64,000 bases of DNA from Alphaproteobacteria bacterium (GCA_021774625.1 JAJFIV010000035.1:62001-126000); one strand, 5' to 3'. Counted from the first letter of the stretch, positions 53,961-63,799 are shown. Notes: generated by a model from the sequence alone, not told the origin. Numbers and translations: made by a program.

Positions 53961-54239
53961 TCACTCTTCATGAAAACCTTTGGCGACAAGCTTAACCAGT
54001 GTTTCCAGTGCCTGTTCAGCAGCCTGCCCCGATGCGCTGATCATAATCTGATCGCCACAGGCGGCGGCCAGCAGCATCAATCCCATGATCGATGTTCCCA
54101 GCACAGTCATGCCATCTTTCGCCACCTTGATTTCACAGTCGAATTCTGATGCGGCGTGGACAAATTTCGCCGATGCACGGGCATGCAATCCGCGCTTGTT
54201 CACAATGGTAACCTGCTGCTCAAAGGGGCTGGAGGGCAT
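53961..54239 (-). CDS. ptsH: Phosphocarrier protein HPr
   Basis: A 92-residue HPr with the phosphorylated H19 in KRGLHARAS and the regulatory S50 in GTSIMGLMLLAA. Both key residues are kept, matching a system with EI-dependent His phosphorylation and HprK-dependent Ser phosphorylation. Last gene of the chvI-chvG-hprK-rapZ-EIIA-ptsH run. No sugar permease is present, so a regulatory role is likely. Confidence 0.93.
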   Translation of the reverse strand: MPSSPFEQQVTIVNKRGLHARASAKFVHAASEFDCEIKVAKDGMTVLGTSIMGLMLLAAACGDQIMISASGQAAEQALETLVKLVAKGFHEE

Positions 54240-54271
54240 ACAGACTCACAGGCCGGATTCAGAAGGTCTGC

Positions 54272-54673
54272 TCATTGGCCGGACAATACATGGGAGGCAA
54301 TATTGATATATTTCCGCCCCGATTCCTGCGCCGCTTCGACCGCTTCTTCGAGGCTTGCGGACGCCCGGACACTGGCCAGTTTGATCAGCATCGGCAGATT
54401 GATGCCCGCGATCACTTCGATATCGCCCTTATCCATAACTGAAATGGCTAGGTTGGACGGCGTCCCGCCAAACATATCGGTCAGCAGGATAACGCCGCCG
54501 CCGGAATCCACATCCGCCACCGCTTCGAGAATATCGTTGCGGCGTTGTTCCATATCATCGTCGGGGCCGATACAGATGGAGCGAATCTCTTCCTGGGCGC
54601 CGACCACATGCTCCGTCGCCGCGACAAATTCTTCCGCCAAGCGTCCATGGGTCACCAAAACCATGCCTATCAT
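54272..54673 (-). CDS. manX: PTS EIIA, mannose-type
   Basis: A 133-residue EIIA-Man domain: MIGMVLVTHGRLAEEF with phospho-acceptor H9, and ILLTDMFGGTPSNLA. In alphaproteobacteria such a stand-alone EIIA lies between rapZ and ptsH and acts in regulation rather than transport. AGGAGGA lies four bases before the ATG at 54673; the longer frame to 54823 is rejected. The gene overlaps nothing on its strand but is followed closely by ptsH. Confidence 0.9.
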   Translation of the reverse strand: MIGMVLVTHGRLAEEFVAATEHVVGAQEEIRSICIGPDDDMEQRRNDILEAVADVDSGGGVILLTDMFGGTPSNLAISVMDKGDIEVIAGINLPMLIKLASVRASASLEEAVEAAQESGRKYINIASHVLSGQ

Positions 54674-54708
54674 CGATTCCTCCTGTTCCTCATTCACCGT
54701 AAAAGCGT

Positions 54709-55620
54709 TCAGTTTTTCTGCTCGATATCCCGATGAATGATATTTGCCTGAAAACCATTTTTTTCCAACAATTTTGCCAACATTTCTGTCACAAAAACCG
54801 ACCGGTGCCGGCCGCCGGTGCAACCGGTGGCAAAAGTCAGGTAGGATTTTCCCTCCTTTTGGTACCGCGGCAAAAGACCCAACAGCAAAGACGATAACTG
54901 ACTGAAGAAAAGATCAAAATCCGGGTCGGCGGCGATAAAGGCGGCGACGGCTTCATCCCGGCCAGAATAGGGCCGCAGTTTTTCATCATAGTGCGGGTTT
55001 CTGAGAAAACGCACGTCAAAAACAATATCGGCGTCCCGCGGCAGGCCCCGGCCATAGGCAAAGGAGGCGCAGGTAATTGTCAGCCCTTCGGCGCGGTCCG
55101 ACACATAGTCGTCACGCAGGCGCCGCCGCATATCATGAACGGTCAGGTCCGTGGTATCGACTATCACGTCCGCCGCCATTCTCAGAGGCGTCATGATATC
55201 CCGCTCCTTGGCGATCCCGTCTGCAGCCGGCCGGTCCTGGGACAAAGGATGGCGCCGCCGGGTTTCGGAAAACCGCCGGACCAGAACCGTATCGCTGCAG
55301 TCAAAAAACAGCAGGCTGAGATCGATATCCTTTTTTTTCTTCAGATTTTCGACTTCCCGGAGAAAATTCTCGGCCTTGAAGGCCCGTGTCCGGGTATCGA
55401 CCCCGAGCGCGAGGGGCCGGGATTCGTCATGATCGGGATTATCGTCTACCGTCCTGATCAATTTTGTCAGCAGTGTCAGTGGAAGATTGTCGACGGCTTC
55501 ATAGCCCATATCTTCAAAACATTTGAGCGCCGATGTTTTGCCGGCGCCTGACAATCCGGTGACAATCAGAACATTTGTTTTCACCGGCGTATCTTTTGTC
55601 TTGTGAGGGTCAGGGCTCAT
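54709..55620 (-). CDS. rapZ: RNase adapter RapZ
   Basis: Walker A VTGLSGAGKTSALKCFEDMG at the N-terminus, a P-loop NTPase core, and the C-terminal domain with FATGCTGGRHRSVFVTEMLA. Length 303 aa is close to RapZ. In E. coli RapZ guides RNase E to the small RNA GlmZ. Start overlaps the stop of hprK by four bases. It lies in the usual PTS-Ntr-type cluster. Confidence 0.94.
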   Translation of the reverse strand: MSPDPHKTKDTPVKTNVLIVTGLSGAGKTSALKCFEDMGYEAVDNLPLTLLTKLIRTVDDNPDHDESRPLALGVDTRTRAFKAENFLREVENLKKKKDIDLSLLFFDCSDTVLVRRFSETRRRHPLSQDRPAADGIAKERDIMTPLRMAADVIVDTTDLTVHDMRRRLRDDYVSDRAEGLTITCASFAYGRGLPRDADIVFDVRFLRNPHYDEKLRPYSGRDEAVAAFIAADPDFDLFFSQLSSLLLGLLPRYQKEGKSYLTFATGCTGGRHRSVFVTEMLAKLLEKNGFQANIIHRDIEQKN

Positions 55621-56051
55621 TCGTCTAAATCCGCATCATCATGCTGTTGGGCCAAAGCCATTTTAAGTTTTGCGGCCGCCGAGGCTTCAAACGCCCAAAG
55701 GCGGATCAAAGGAACAGCGCAGCCTTCTATTTCCGTCTGCAACGGATCCGGATAGCGCTCGATTTTATCCAGTCCGCAAAGATCCGCAACAAGACATATT
55801 ACAACATTCCCGCGATACGGCAATTCGACCAGCCCCAACCCCCGCACTTCCATTTTTCCGGCAATTTCCTGCGGCGATGCGGCCCGCAAACGATCTTTTT
55901 CTGCCGTAACCGCCACATAATCATCCGCTACCAGTTGTGCGCCGCCATCAATCAGTCTTAAAGCCAGATCTGATTTTCCGCTGCCGGACGGGCCTCTCAT
56001 GAGAACCGCCCTGCCGCCGATCGCCACACATGTGCCATGGATTAATGCCAT
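55617..56051 (-). CDS. hprK: HPr kinase/phosphorylase, short form
   Basis: Only the catalytic domain (144 aa) of HprK is present: Walker A MRGPSGSGKSDLALRL and VADDYVAV, plus the family motif EVRGLGLVELPYRG. The N-terminal domain of Gram-positive HprK is missing, as usual in alphaproteobacteria. It would phosphorylate S50 of HPr. Coupled to rapZ. Confidence 0.93.
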   Translation of the reverse strand: MALIHGTCVAIGGRAVLMRGPSGSGKSDLALRLIDGGAQLVADDYVAVTAEKDRLRAASPQEIAGKMEVRGLGLVELPYRGNVVICLVADLCGLDKIERYPDPLQTEIEGCAVPLIRLWAFEASAAAKLKMALAQQHDDADLDE

Positions 56052-56090
56052 ATAGCGCCCTGGGAAATTATTCTTTGTATGAATTATACG

Positions 56091-57725
56091 CTAAACGGCG
56101 GGAAGTTCGACAATGAATCGTGCGCCAGGAATTTTGGGCTCACTCTGATCATGCTCTTGCGGGTTGGGTTCAACCCTGTTTTCCGCCCGGATAGCCCCCC
56201 CATGCGCCTCGATAATCTGCTTGGAAATGCTGAGGCCGAGGCCGGAATGGGTGCCGAATGCTTCCGTTACCGGCCGTTCGGAATAAAAGCGTTTAAAGAT
56301 GTTTTCCTGGGCGCCCGCGGGCAGGCCCGGCCCTTCATCCTCGACAATCAGCAGGACCCTGTCAGCATATTTTTCAAGCCTTACGGTGATCAGGCCGTCG
56401 GGCGGGGTAAAGGAAAGCGCATTGCCGATCAGATTACGGATCACCTGGCCGATCCGGTCCTCTATCCCGTTGATGATATAGGCGCCTGTCTCATCCTGCC
56501 GGCTGAAAACAATAGAGGCCTGACCAGGTTTTTCCGCCGCCCGGTAGGCATCGGTAATTCCCCGGGTCAGAAGCGTCATATCCATCGGCTCCATTTTGCC
56601 GCGGGAAAGCTCGGCATCCAGCCGCGAGGCATCGGAAATATCCGTAATCAGACGATCAAGACGTTTGACATCCTCCTGCACGATGTCCAGCAATTTCCGC
56701 TGCACGGTTTTATCCTCCGTGCGCTGCAGGGTCTCCACGGCGCTGCGCAGCGAACTAAGCGGATTTTTCAGTTCATGGGCGACGTCGGCGGCAAAACTTT
56801 CAACGGCGGTCAACTGGCGGTAAAGGGTCAGGGTCATATCGTGCAGCACACGGGACAGATCGCCAATCTCATCCCGCCGGGTGGTAAATTCCGGCATGGC
56901 TGAAGCGTGGCCAATTCCACGGCGCACCGTATCAGCCGCCGCCGCCAGCTTCCGGATCGGCCGGGCGATGGTGCCGGCCAGAAAAAAGGACAGCAGCAGG
57001 GTCACCGCCAGGGATGCGCCGAAAACTTTCAGGATCAGAATCCGTTCGGAAAAGACGATATTTTCAATATCGCTGGTATCCGCCGAAAGCATCAACGCCC
57101 CGAGAACGCGGCGGAACCGCTGCACCGGAACGGCAACCGTCAGAATCAGATCGCCGTTTTCCAGGGCGCGGGTCCGGCTGTCTGCTTCGCCGGTCAGCGC
57201 GGTTGCGACTTCGATATAGTCACTTGCCGTTTGCACGGGCTTTTCCTGATACAAGGAGACGTCAGGGTCGGCGGTGAGCGAATCAAGCACAGAATCAATC
57301 CACCTAACGGCGCGTCTCTTGAGACTGACCGGCTCGCCGGGCGGCGGCAGCGGGACGACAAAAACGGAACGCCCGAGAATCATATAGCGGCTGTCGGCTA
57401 TCATTTCGCCGCTGTTGGTAAAAAGCCGCGCACGGTTGCTGGTCGGGCCAACCAGGCGGCCGATAATCTGGCCGGCGGCGTCTCTTTCGATCTCGGTGGA
57501 TTCCGGTCCGCCGGACGCGGATTCGCCGATAGCGCCGGAAATAATTTCCGCCTGAATGCGCAGATCCGCCAGCCGTTGTTCGATCAGATTGCCGCGAAAC
57601 TGGTTGAGGTATAAAAGGCCGCCGCCCAGAATGCCGAGAGCAATCACATTCAAAGCCATAATGCGGCGCATTAATGGGGAGAAAAATCCCCAATGCTTTT
57701 TAAGCTGCGCTTCGGCCATGAACAA
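56091..57725 (-). CDS. chvG: Sensor histidine kinase ChvG-like
   Basis: A 544-residue sensor: N-terminal membrane helix (IMALNVIALGILGGGLLYL), a periplasmic domain (about 45-235), a second helix (FGASLAVTLLLSFFLAGTIA), HAMP, the phospho-acceptor His in SFAADVAHELKNPLSSL, and an HATPase domain with LIGNALSFTPP and EDEGPGLPAG. ChvG senses envelope/acid signals in rhizobia. It is 43 bases from chvI. Confidence 0.93.
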   Translation of the reverse strand: MFMAEAQLKKHWGFFSPLMRRIMALNVIALGILGGGLLYLNQFRGNLIEQRLADLRIQAEIISGAIGESASGGPESTEIERDAAGQIIGRLVGPTSNRARLFTNSGEMIADSRYMILGRSVFVVPLPPPGEPVSLKRRAVRWIDSVLDSLTADPDVSLYQEKPVQTASDYIEVATALTGEADSRTRALENGDLILTVAVPVQRFRRVLGALMLSADTSDIENIVFSERILILKVFGASLAVTLLLSFFLAGTIARPIRKLAAAADTVRRGIGHASAMPEFTTRRDEIGDLSRVLHDMTLTLYRQLTAVESFAADVAHELKNPLSSLRSAVETLQRTEDKTVQRKLLDIVQEDVKRLDRLITDISDASRLDAELSRGKMEPMDMTLLTRGITDAYRAAEKPGQASIVFSRQDETGAYIINGIEDRIGQVIRNLIGNALSFTPPDGLITVRLEKYADRVLLIVEDEGPGLPAGAQENIFKRFYSERPVTEAFGTHSGLGLSISKQIIEAHGGAIRAENRVEPNPQEHDQSEPKIPGARFIVELPAV

Positions 57726-57768
57726 TTCTCTCCATGCTTGTGCACAAAACTATAAGGGAGAAAAAAGT

Positions 57769-58470
57769 TTAAGTCTCGCTATAGCGGTAACCGACGCCAT
57801 AAAGCGTTTCGATGGCGGAAAAATTTTCGTCCGTCAGGCGGAATTTTTTTCTGAGCCGCTTGATATGGCTGTCGATGGTGCGGTCATCCACATAGATATC
57901 GTCGGAATAAGCGGCGTCCATCAGCTGGTCCCGGCTTTTGACATGGCCCGGCCGGTGAGCCAGCGCCTGGAGGATCAAAAATTCCGTGACCGTTAACGTG
58001 ACATGATTGCCCCGCCATTTCACCGTATAGCGAACCGGATCCATCGCCAGATTGCCCCGCAGGATAATCTCCTCATTTTCTTCGGCCGGAGGGGTATTTT
58101 TGGACATTTCCGTCCGCCGCAAGACCGCCCGGATCCGCTCGATCAACAATCGTTGGGAAAAGGGTTTGCCGATATAATCATCGGCGCCCATTTTAAGACC
58201 CAGCACCTCGTCGATTTCTTCATCCTTTGACGTCAGAAATATAACCGGCATATCGGTCACCTGACGCAGTCTTCTCAGAAGCTCCATCCCGTCCATGCGC
58301 GGCATTTTAATGTCAAGCACCGCCAGGTCCGCCGGTTTTTCCTTCAGGGCTGCCAAAGCCCGGGCGCCATCCGGATAGGTGCGGACACGAAACCCTTCCG
58401 CTTCCAGCGCAATGGTAACGGATGTTAAAATATTCCGGTCATCATCAACTAACGCTATGGTCGCACTCAT
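57769..58470 (-). CDS. chvI: Response regulator ChvI-like
   Basis: OmpR-family regulator. Receiver with [14 protein letters not shown] and the phospho-acceptor Asp in [13 protein letters not shown], and a C-terminal winged helix ([20 protein letters not shown], then [20 protein letters not shown]). About 233 aa from the ATG at 58470, which has GGGGAG five bases upstream. First gene of the operon, divergent from pckA. Confidence 0.94.
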   Translation of the reverse strand: MSATIALVDDDRNILTSVTIALEAEGFRVRTYPDGARALAALKEKPADLAVLDIKMPRMDGMELLRRLRQVTDMPVIFLTSKDEEIDEVLGLKMGADDYIGKPFSQRLLIERIRAVLRRTEMSKNTPPAEENEEIILRGNLAMDPVRYTVKWRGNHVTLTVTEFLILQALAHRPGHVKSRDQLMDAAYSDDIYVDDRTIDSHIKRLRKKFRLTDENFSAIETLYGVGYRYSET

Positions 58471-58871
58471 TGCCGCTCCCCTCAAATCTTCGCGCATCAT
58501 GCCATCCCGATCATTTGCGATTTTACCTGCGCTATCAAGCTTTTAAGACGAAATAATGACGAATGGCAGCATTTTATGCGAATCAGGAAAATATCCGGGC
58601 GGAAATCTCTCCTCAGCGGGCGGCGAACCGGCGGGTTTTTCTGCAAGCCGTAAATTTGAATTATGCTTTCAGGATCAATGATCTGGAAGAAATATTGCTG
58701 CCTTCGGGTGGATAGGGCTTGATTTCCGCCGTTGAGCAAGCCAGCCTGTAAGAAAGTTTTATCAAAACAGGTTCGCTTGGAACCCATCGGGGATTAAAAT
58801 ATCGGGAAACGACCTCAAGCGCCCGGGCGCCCGGGGCCGCTTTTCTCTTACCCTTTTTTCTGGAGGATAAA
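58471..58871. promoter_or_regulatory. chvI-pckA divergent region
   Basis: A 401-base gap with no supported gene. It should hold the promoters of both chvI and pckA. About 30 bases before pckA a GC-rich self-complementary stretch (58817-58842, AAGCG ... CGCTT around CCGG repeats) is followed by T-rich sequence, which could form a hairpin in the pckA leader. The T-run near 58851-58858 is short and ends just before the ribosome site. Confidence 0.4.
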
Positions 58872-60476
58872 TTGGACATATACGGCGCGCATATCAGTCA
58901 CTTTGACCTGAAAAATCACGGCATTCACTCTGCCAAATCCGTTCGCTGGAATTTTTCGACCCCCGCGCTTTATGAACAGGCAATCCTTCGGGGGGAGGGG
59001 AAACTGGCGGCTTTCGGTCCGCTGGTTGTGGAAACCGGAAAACATACCGGACGGTCCGCCAATGATAAATTCATCGTCAAAAACGCGGAATCGGATGCGA
59101 CCGTGTGGTGGGGCCGCATCAACCGTCCGATGGATCAGGAAAAATTCGATGGCCTGCACGCCCGTTTTCTTGAACATCTGAACGGGAAGGAGCTGTTCGT
59201 CCAGGATCTTTGGGGCGGCGCCGATCCCGCCTACCGGCTGCCGGTCCGGGTTGTGACGGAAACGGCCTGGCACAGCCTGTTTGCCAAAACCATGCTGATC
59301 GATGCAACCCCGGAAGAACTGGGCAAGTTTGTGCCCGAATACACTATCCTGCAAAGCCCGAGTTTTAAGGCGGACCCGGCAACCGACGGCACCAATTCGG
59401 AAACCGTGATTGCCGTTGATCTTGCTAAAAAACTCGTCCTTATCGGCGGCACGGCTTATGCGGGCGAAATAAAGAAATCCGTGTTTTCCATCCTCAATTA
59501 TCTGCTGCCGGATAAAAATGTCATGCCGATGCATTGTTCGGCCAATATCGGGCCGGAGGGCGATGTCGCTATCTTTTTCGGTCTTTCCGGCACCGGCAAG
59601 ACGACCCTGTCGGCGGATGCCCGCCGCAAGCTGATCGGTGACGATGAACATGGCTGGACCGATGATTCGGTCTTCAATTTCGAAGGCGGCTGTTATGCCA
59701 AAATGATCCGCCTTTCGGAAGAAGCCGAACCGGACATTTATGCGACCACCAGACGTTTCGGCACCATTCTGGAAAATGTGGTGATGGACCCGGTAACCCG
59801 CGCGCTGGATCTTGACGACAATTCCCTCGCCGAAAATACGCGGGGCGCTTACCCGATTTCCTTTATTGAAAATACCAGCGAGGAAAATCGCGGTGGCGCG
59901 CCAGCCAATATCATTATGCTGACCGCCGATGCCTTCGGCGTTCTGCCGCCCATTGCCCGGCTAACACCGGAACAGGCCATGTATCATTTCCTGTCGGGTT
60001 ATACGGCCAAGGTCGCCGGTACGGAAATAGGCGTCAAGGAACCGCAGGCGACTTTTTCCACCTGCTTCGGCGCACCCTTCATGCCCCGCCATCCCAGCAT
60101 TTACGGCAATCTTCTGCGGAAAAAAATTGCCGAGAGCGGTGTGGATTGCTGGCTCGTCAACACCGGCTGGACCGGCGGTGAATATGGCGTCGGTCACCGC
60201 ATGCCGATCAAGGCCACCCGCTCTCTGCTGCATGCGGCCCTTGACGGCACACTGAAAAATGCCGATATGCGGACCGACCCTCATTTCGGTTTTGCGGTGC
60301 CGGTCGAAGTCCCGGGCGTGCCGCCGGAAATGCTCAACCCGCGGGAAACCTGGGCCGACAAGGAGGCCTATGACAAAAAGGCGCGTTACCTTGTTGATCT
60401 CTTCATCCGGAATTTCGTTGAATTTGAAGAATATGTGGACGCCGATGTCCGGGCCGCGGCTCCTAAAGTTGCCTGA
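58872..60476 (+). CDS. pckA: Phosphoenolpyruvate carboxykinase (ATP)
   Basis: Gluconeogenic conversion of oxaloacetate to PEP using ATP. The kinase-1a loop [13 protein letters not shown], the kinase-2 segment [11 protein letters not shown], and the RSANDKF and [12 protein letters not shown] motifs are all present. 534 aa. The start is a TTG with GGAGG five bases upstream. Divergent from chvI, whose system controls pckA in some rhizobia. Confidence 0.96.
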   Translation: MDIYGAHISHFDLKNHGIHSAKSVRWNFSTPALYEQAILRGEGKLAAFGPLVVETGKHTGRSANDKFIVKNAESDATVWWGRINRPMDQEKFDGLHARFLEHLNGKELFVQDLWGGADPAYRLPVRVVTETAWHSLFAKTMLIDATPEELGKFVPEYTILQSPSFKADPATDGTNSETVIAVDLAKKLVLIGGTAYAGEIKKSVFSILNYLLPDKNVMPMHCSANIGPEGDVAIFFGLSGTGKTTLSADARRKLIGDDEHGWTDDSVFNFEGGCYAKMIRLSEEAEPDIYATTRRFGTILENVVMDPVTRALDLDDNSLAENTRGAYPISFIENTSEENRGGAPANIIMLTADAFGVLPPIARLTPEQAMYHFLSGYTAKVAGTEIGVKEPQATFSTCFGAPFMPRHPSIYGNLLRKKIAESGVDCWLVNTGWTGGEYGVGHRMPIKATRSLLHAALDGTLKNADMRTDPHFGFAVPVEVPGVPPEMLNPRETWADKEAYDKKARYLVDLFIRNFVEFEEYVDADVRAAAPKVA

Positions 60477-60484
60477 TACCCTGT

Positions 60485-60506
60485 CAGCGGATTTTCGCTT
60501 TTTTTA
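60485..60506 (+). terminator. Weak terminator after pckA
   Basis: A short stem AGCG ... CGCT with a 6-base loop is followed by a run of seven T, ten bases after the pckA stop. The stem is only four base pairs, so this is weak. Confidence 0.35.
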
Positions 60507-60553
60507 CGGCTCTTTACCAAGCGGCTGATAGAATGTGCGATTGAGGAGAATAT

Positions 60554-61075
60554 ATGTCGCGCACACGGAAAAATTGGGGTTTCCCCAAATGGGGGGATTA
60601 CGGGCAGGACAGGGATGCCGTGACGGTCCGCATGTGCGACTATCAGGGCTGCGACAGTCTGGGGGAACACCGGGCGCCCAAATCCCCCTTTTCCGATGAA
60701 AAATGGTTTTTTTGCGCCCACCATGCCGCCGAATATAACCGCAACTGGAACTTTTTCACCGGCATGACCGACGCCGAGGCGCAGGCCTTTGCCGAAGAAG
60801 AGACCAGAACGGCGGAAGGCTACAGCCAGGCCAACACCTGGAGCTGGGGGGGCGCTATGGACGAAGACGGCGTCAGCAAAGTCGAGCGGGATGCCTATGC
60901 CGTTCTTGAACTGGAACCGGACGCCACGGATGCGGAACTTAAGGCGCAGTACCGGAAACTGGCTAAACGTCATCACCCCGATGCCAATGCCGGCAGCAAG
61001 GAATCGGAACATCTTTTCCGCAAAGTCTGCGCCGCCTACGCGCTCTTGCAGGAAAAGTCTGAAAAATACCGGTGA
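60554..61075 (+). CDS. DnaJ-domain protein
   Basis: A 173-residue protein with a unique N-terminal region (two Cys, CDYQGCDSLGEHR and FFCAHHAAEYNRNW, that could bind zinc) and a C-terminal J-domain with the HPD motif in AKRHHPDANAG. J-domains stimulate DnaK ATPase. The two CxxxC/H-like sites suggest a metal-binding adaptor. It follows pckA on the same strand, 78 bases away. Confidence 0.85.
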   Translation: MSRTRKNWGFPKWGDYGQDRDAVTVRMCDYQGCDSLGEHRAPKSPFSDEKWFFCAHHAAEYNRNWNFFTGMTDAEAQAFAEEETRTAEGYSQANTWSWGGAMDEDGVSKVERDAYAVLELEPDATDAELKAQYRKLAKRHHPDANAGSKESEHLFRKVCAAYALLQEKSEKYR

Positions 61076-61169
61076 ATTTCCCGATTGACGTTCCGCGCGG
61101 GATCGTTAGACTTCGGGCCGCAAACTGAAACAATAATTTAAATTTTCATACTCATTCCGGGGGGAATAT

Positions 61170-62555
61170 ATGTCTGCACCTGTCCAAGAAAACTGGTCGT
61201 CCCGCGCCGCCTTTATTTTCGCCGCTGTCGGCAGCGCCGTCGGCCTCGGTAATATCTGGCGCTTTCCCTATATTACCGGGGAAAATGGCGGCAGCGCCTT
61301 CATTCTTATTTATATAGCCTTCGTGATTTTCATCGGCTGGCCGGTTTTGGTCGCCGAACTTGCCATTGGCCGCCGCGGCAAAATGAGCCCGATCCGGTCA
61401 ATGGAAAAGGTTTCGGTGGAAAGCGGCGGGTCGAAAAACTGGAAATGGGTGGGCGCCCTCGGCTCTTTCGGCGGCGGTCTCGGGCTTCTCAGCTTTTACA
61501 GTGTGATTGCAGGTTGGGTTCTGGCCTATATCATCAAAGCGGCGACCGGCATGTTCACCGGCGTGACCGGAGGTGCGGCCGAAGTCATACGGGATGAGCA
61601 TTTCGCCGATACAGGTATGATGGTGTTCTGGCACCTGGCCTTCATCTCGCTGACCATTTATATCGTTGGGCGAGGTATCAATGCCGGTCTTGAAAAGGCC
61701 GTGACCTATCTTATGCCGGTCTTGTTCCTTATTCTGCTTGTCCTTTTGGGTTACGGCATCGCGGAAGGTGATATGAATGCCGCCGTCACGTTCCTGTTTA
61801 CCCCGGATTTTTCCAAAATTAATATGAGCGTTGCCTTGACGGCTCTTGGTCAGGCCTTTTTCTCGCTCAGCCTGACGGTGGGCACCATGCTCGCTTATGG
61901 CTCTTATCTGCAAAAGGATATGAGTATTCCAAAATCCGCCGGTATTATTGCGGCCGCTGATACCGGGATCGCGCTGATTGCCGGTTTAGCTATCTTCCCG
62001 CTGGTGTTCCAGTATGGCCTGACGCCGGCGGAAGGCCCGAGCCTGATCTTCACCACCCTGCCCATCGCTTTTGGGCAGATGACGGGCGGCGTCATTTTCG
62101 GATCCCTGTTCTTTGTGCTGCTGGCGGTGGCGGCGATTACATCCTCCATCTCGCTGCTGGAACCCGCAGTCGCCTATTTTGTTGAAAAGCAGGGCTTTGG
62201 ACGCTGGAAAGCCTGTTTCTTTGCCGGTGGCGCCGCTTTCCTAATCGGCCTTCTTTCTGTCTTTTCCTTTAATATCTGGACGGACGTCATGCCGTTGTCC
62301 TTCCTGGGTATTGAGGTGATTAATGGCAACCCGGCGACCTTCTACACGATTATTGATTTTACAGTCAGCAACATCATCATGCCCGTTGGCGGATTGATGA
62401 TTGCTATCTTTACCGGCTGGTTCGTGACCCGCGCCGCCATGCGCGACGAACTGGATTTGCCGGAAGGCGGCCTGTTCTCATTATGGCATATCCTTGTGAG
62501 ATATGTCTGCCCGGTTGCTCTGATCATTGTGATTGTCTGGGGATTGATGCCCTAA
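61170..62555 (+). CDS. Sodium-dependent transporter (NSS/SNF family)
   Basis: A 461-residue polytopic protein with about eleven hydrophobic segments. The diagnostic first helix AAVGSAVGLGNIWRFPYITGENGG is complete, including the Na+-site residues, and KSAGIIAAADTGIALIAGLAIFPLVFQYG lies further on. Probably transports an amino acid with Na+; substrate not readable. Followed by a strong terminator. Confidence 0.92.
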   Translation: MSAPVQENWSSRAAFIFAAVGSAVGLGNIWRFPYITGENGGSAFILIYIAFVIFIGWPVLVAELAIGRRGKMSPIRSMEKVSVESGGSKNWKWVGALGSFGGGLGLLSFYSVIAGWVLAYIIKAATGMFTGVTGGAAEVIRDEHFADTGMMVFWHLAFISLTIYIVGRGINAGLEKAVTYLMPVLFLILLVLLGYGIAEGDMNAAVTFLFTPDFSKINMSVALTALGQAFFSLSLTVGTMLAYGSYLQKDMSIPKSAGIIAAADTGIALIAGLAIFPLVFQYGLTPAEGPSLIFTTLPIAFGQMTGGVIFGSLFFVLLAVAAITSSISLLEPAVAYFVEKQGFGRWKACFFAGGAAFLIGLLSVFSFNIWTDVMPLSFLGIEVINGNPATFYTIIDFTVSNIIMPVGGLMIAIFTGWFVTRAAMRDELDLPEGGLFSLWHILVRYVCPVALIIVIVWGLMP

Positions 62556-62573
62556 ACGGCATTGTCATTTCTT

Positions 62574-62603
62574 TAAAAGGGGGCTTTCGGCCCCCTTTTT
62601 TCT
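62574..62603. terminator. Bidirectional rho-independent terminator
   Basis: Stem AAAAGGGGGC with GCCCCCTTTT and a 5-base loop, flanked by A on the left and T on the right, so it works both ways. It serves the NSS transporter gene (plus) and sufE (minus). Confidence 0.9.
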
Positions 62604-62606
62604 GCC

Positions 62607-63035
62607 CTAATCTTTTGCAGCCAGTTCGCCTATGCGCTGAACCATGGAAAAGAGGCCGTTGGTGCGCATGGGGGAAAGATGCCCCGCAAGACCTAACTGA
62701 TCAAGGATGGCGCGGGCGTCGGTTGCCAGGATTTTCTCCCGGCTTCTGCCGCTGAAAATCAGCAGCAGGACGGCAATTAATCCTTTGACGATATGGGCAT
62801 CGGAATCGGCGCGGATCTGCATTTTTCCGGCGCCGTCCTGTTCCATGATCATCCAGACCTGGCTGGAACAGCCACGGACCTTGTTGGCTTCTGTATAGGC
62901 CGCTTCCGGCAGTGGCGGCAATTTCCGGCCGAGCTCGATGACATAACGGTAGCGCTCTTCCCAATCGTCGAGAAGCTCGAAGGTCTCCATTACATCTGCG
63001 AGGCTGGTGCCGGCAAGGTCGTTCATCAGGCTCAT
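62607..63035 (-). CDS. sufE: Cysteine desulfuration protein SufE
   Basis: A 142-residue SufE: LADVMETFELLDDWEERYRY, the sulfur-accepting Cys in NKVRGCSSQVW, and LLLIFSGRSREKI. It takes sulfur from SufS for Fe-S cluster assembly. The SUF operon itself is not here. The ATG at 63035 is chosen; an ATG at 63026 is an alternative. Confidence 0.93.
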   Translation of the reverse strand: MSLMNDLAGTSLADVMETFELLDDWEERYRYVIELGRKLPPLPEAAYTEANKVRGCSSQVWMIMEQDGAGKMQIRADSDAHIVKGLIAVLLLIFSGRSREKILATDARAILDQLGLAGHLSPMRTNGLFSMVQRIGELAAKD

Positions 63036-63071
63036 GTGACGGCATGGCCCTGAAATGTCAACCGAAAGCGC

Positions 63072-63101
63072 TAAAAAAGAGGGCGGCCCTGAGCCGCCCT
63101 T
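63072..63101 (-). terminator. Rho-independent terminator after psp operon
   Basis: On the minus strand, the stem AGGGCGGC / GCCGCCCT with a 5-base loop is followed by CTTTTTT, 90 bases after the pspC stop. Confidence 0.8.
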
Positions 63102-63189
63102 CGAAGGAGAACGTGAGCGTGGGGTGTGCGGGGCAGACCATGGGGAACGGTCCGGTTGTTAAATCACGCCCCGCACAGGGGGTAATGCC

Positions 63190-63579
63190 TTAGTCTTCGA
63201 GTTCCTTGAGCTGCCGTTTCAGGCGGAATTCCTTGGAGGTCATGTAGGCTTCCATATTCCGGGTGCGGCGTTCGATTTCCCGGAAGCGCTCGCGAAGATC
63301 AACAGCCGTATAGTCGGGCCGGGTGCGGACGTCGCGCCAGAAGTCCTCTTCCTCGTCATCCTCGTATAAATCTTCCGGTTTGCTTTCCAGAACGAAGCCC
63401 ATAATGAAATAGCCGATAAAGATGGGCCAGAAGAACAGCATGAACATGGCAACCACGGTCAGGATACGGACGATGCAGCGCCGCATGCCGAGATAATCGG
63501 CCACACCGGCGCAGACACCCATGATGCGGCCATTCTGCGGGTCTTTATAAAGCCGGGTCGGTGCGCTGCGCCTAGTCAT
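63190..63579 (-). CDS. pspC: Phage-shock protein C (PspC)
   Basis: PspC domain RLYKDPQNGRIMGVCAGVAD followed by YLGMRRCIVRILTVVAMF and a second helix (FFWPIFIGYFIMGFVL), and an acidic, then basic coiled tail. 129 aa from the ATG at 63579, which overlaps the pspB stop region by 8 bases. A longer frame to 63660 runs through pspB and is rejected. Confidence 0.92.
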   Translation of the reverse strand: MTRRSAPTRLYKDPQNGRIMGVCAGVADYLGMRRCIVRILTVVAMFMLFFWPIFIGYFIMGFVLESKPEDLYEDDEEEDFWRDVRTRPDYTAVDLRERFREIERRTRNMEAYMTSKEFRLKRQLKELED

Positions 63580-63799
63580 TGAATTTCTGCCTCCAGTCAG
63601 GGACTTCATCATCCAGAATACGTTCCAGGGTGTGAAGCCGGTCTTCGAGCCGCTCGGCATTCCGCCGCAATTGGCCCAGGTTGGTCTCGTCTTCGGCCGA
63701 AAGGCCCTTGGTCTTTTTCCAGGTCGTCACGTAATGGAGAATGATCCAAAGCGGCGCGACAATAACCAGGATGAGTATGAGAGGGGTTTCCATGTCCAC
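63572..63799 (-). CDS. pspB: Phage-shock protein B (PspB)
   Basis: A 75-residue protein with one N-terminal helix (PLILILVIVAPLWIILHYVTTW) and a coiled-coil tail (LGQLRRNAERLEDRLHTLERIL). The GTG at 63799 has GGAG six bases upstream; the ATG at 63793 is an alternative. PspB and PspC sense inner-membrane stress and release PspA. Confidence 0.92.
   Translation of the reverse strand: MDMETPLILILVIVAPLWIILHYVTTWKKTKGLSAEDETNLGQLRRNAERLEDRLHTLERILDDEVPDWRQKFND

Noticed and set aside
58497-58787. 96-codon ORF between chvI and pckA
   Set aside because: No ribosome site and no recognisable sequence; it lies in the expected promoter region.
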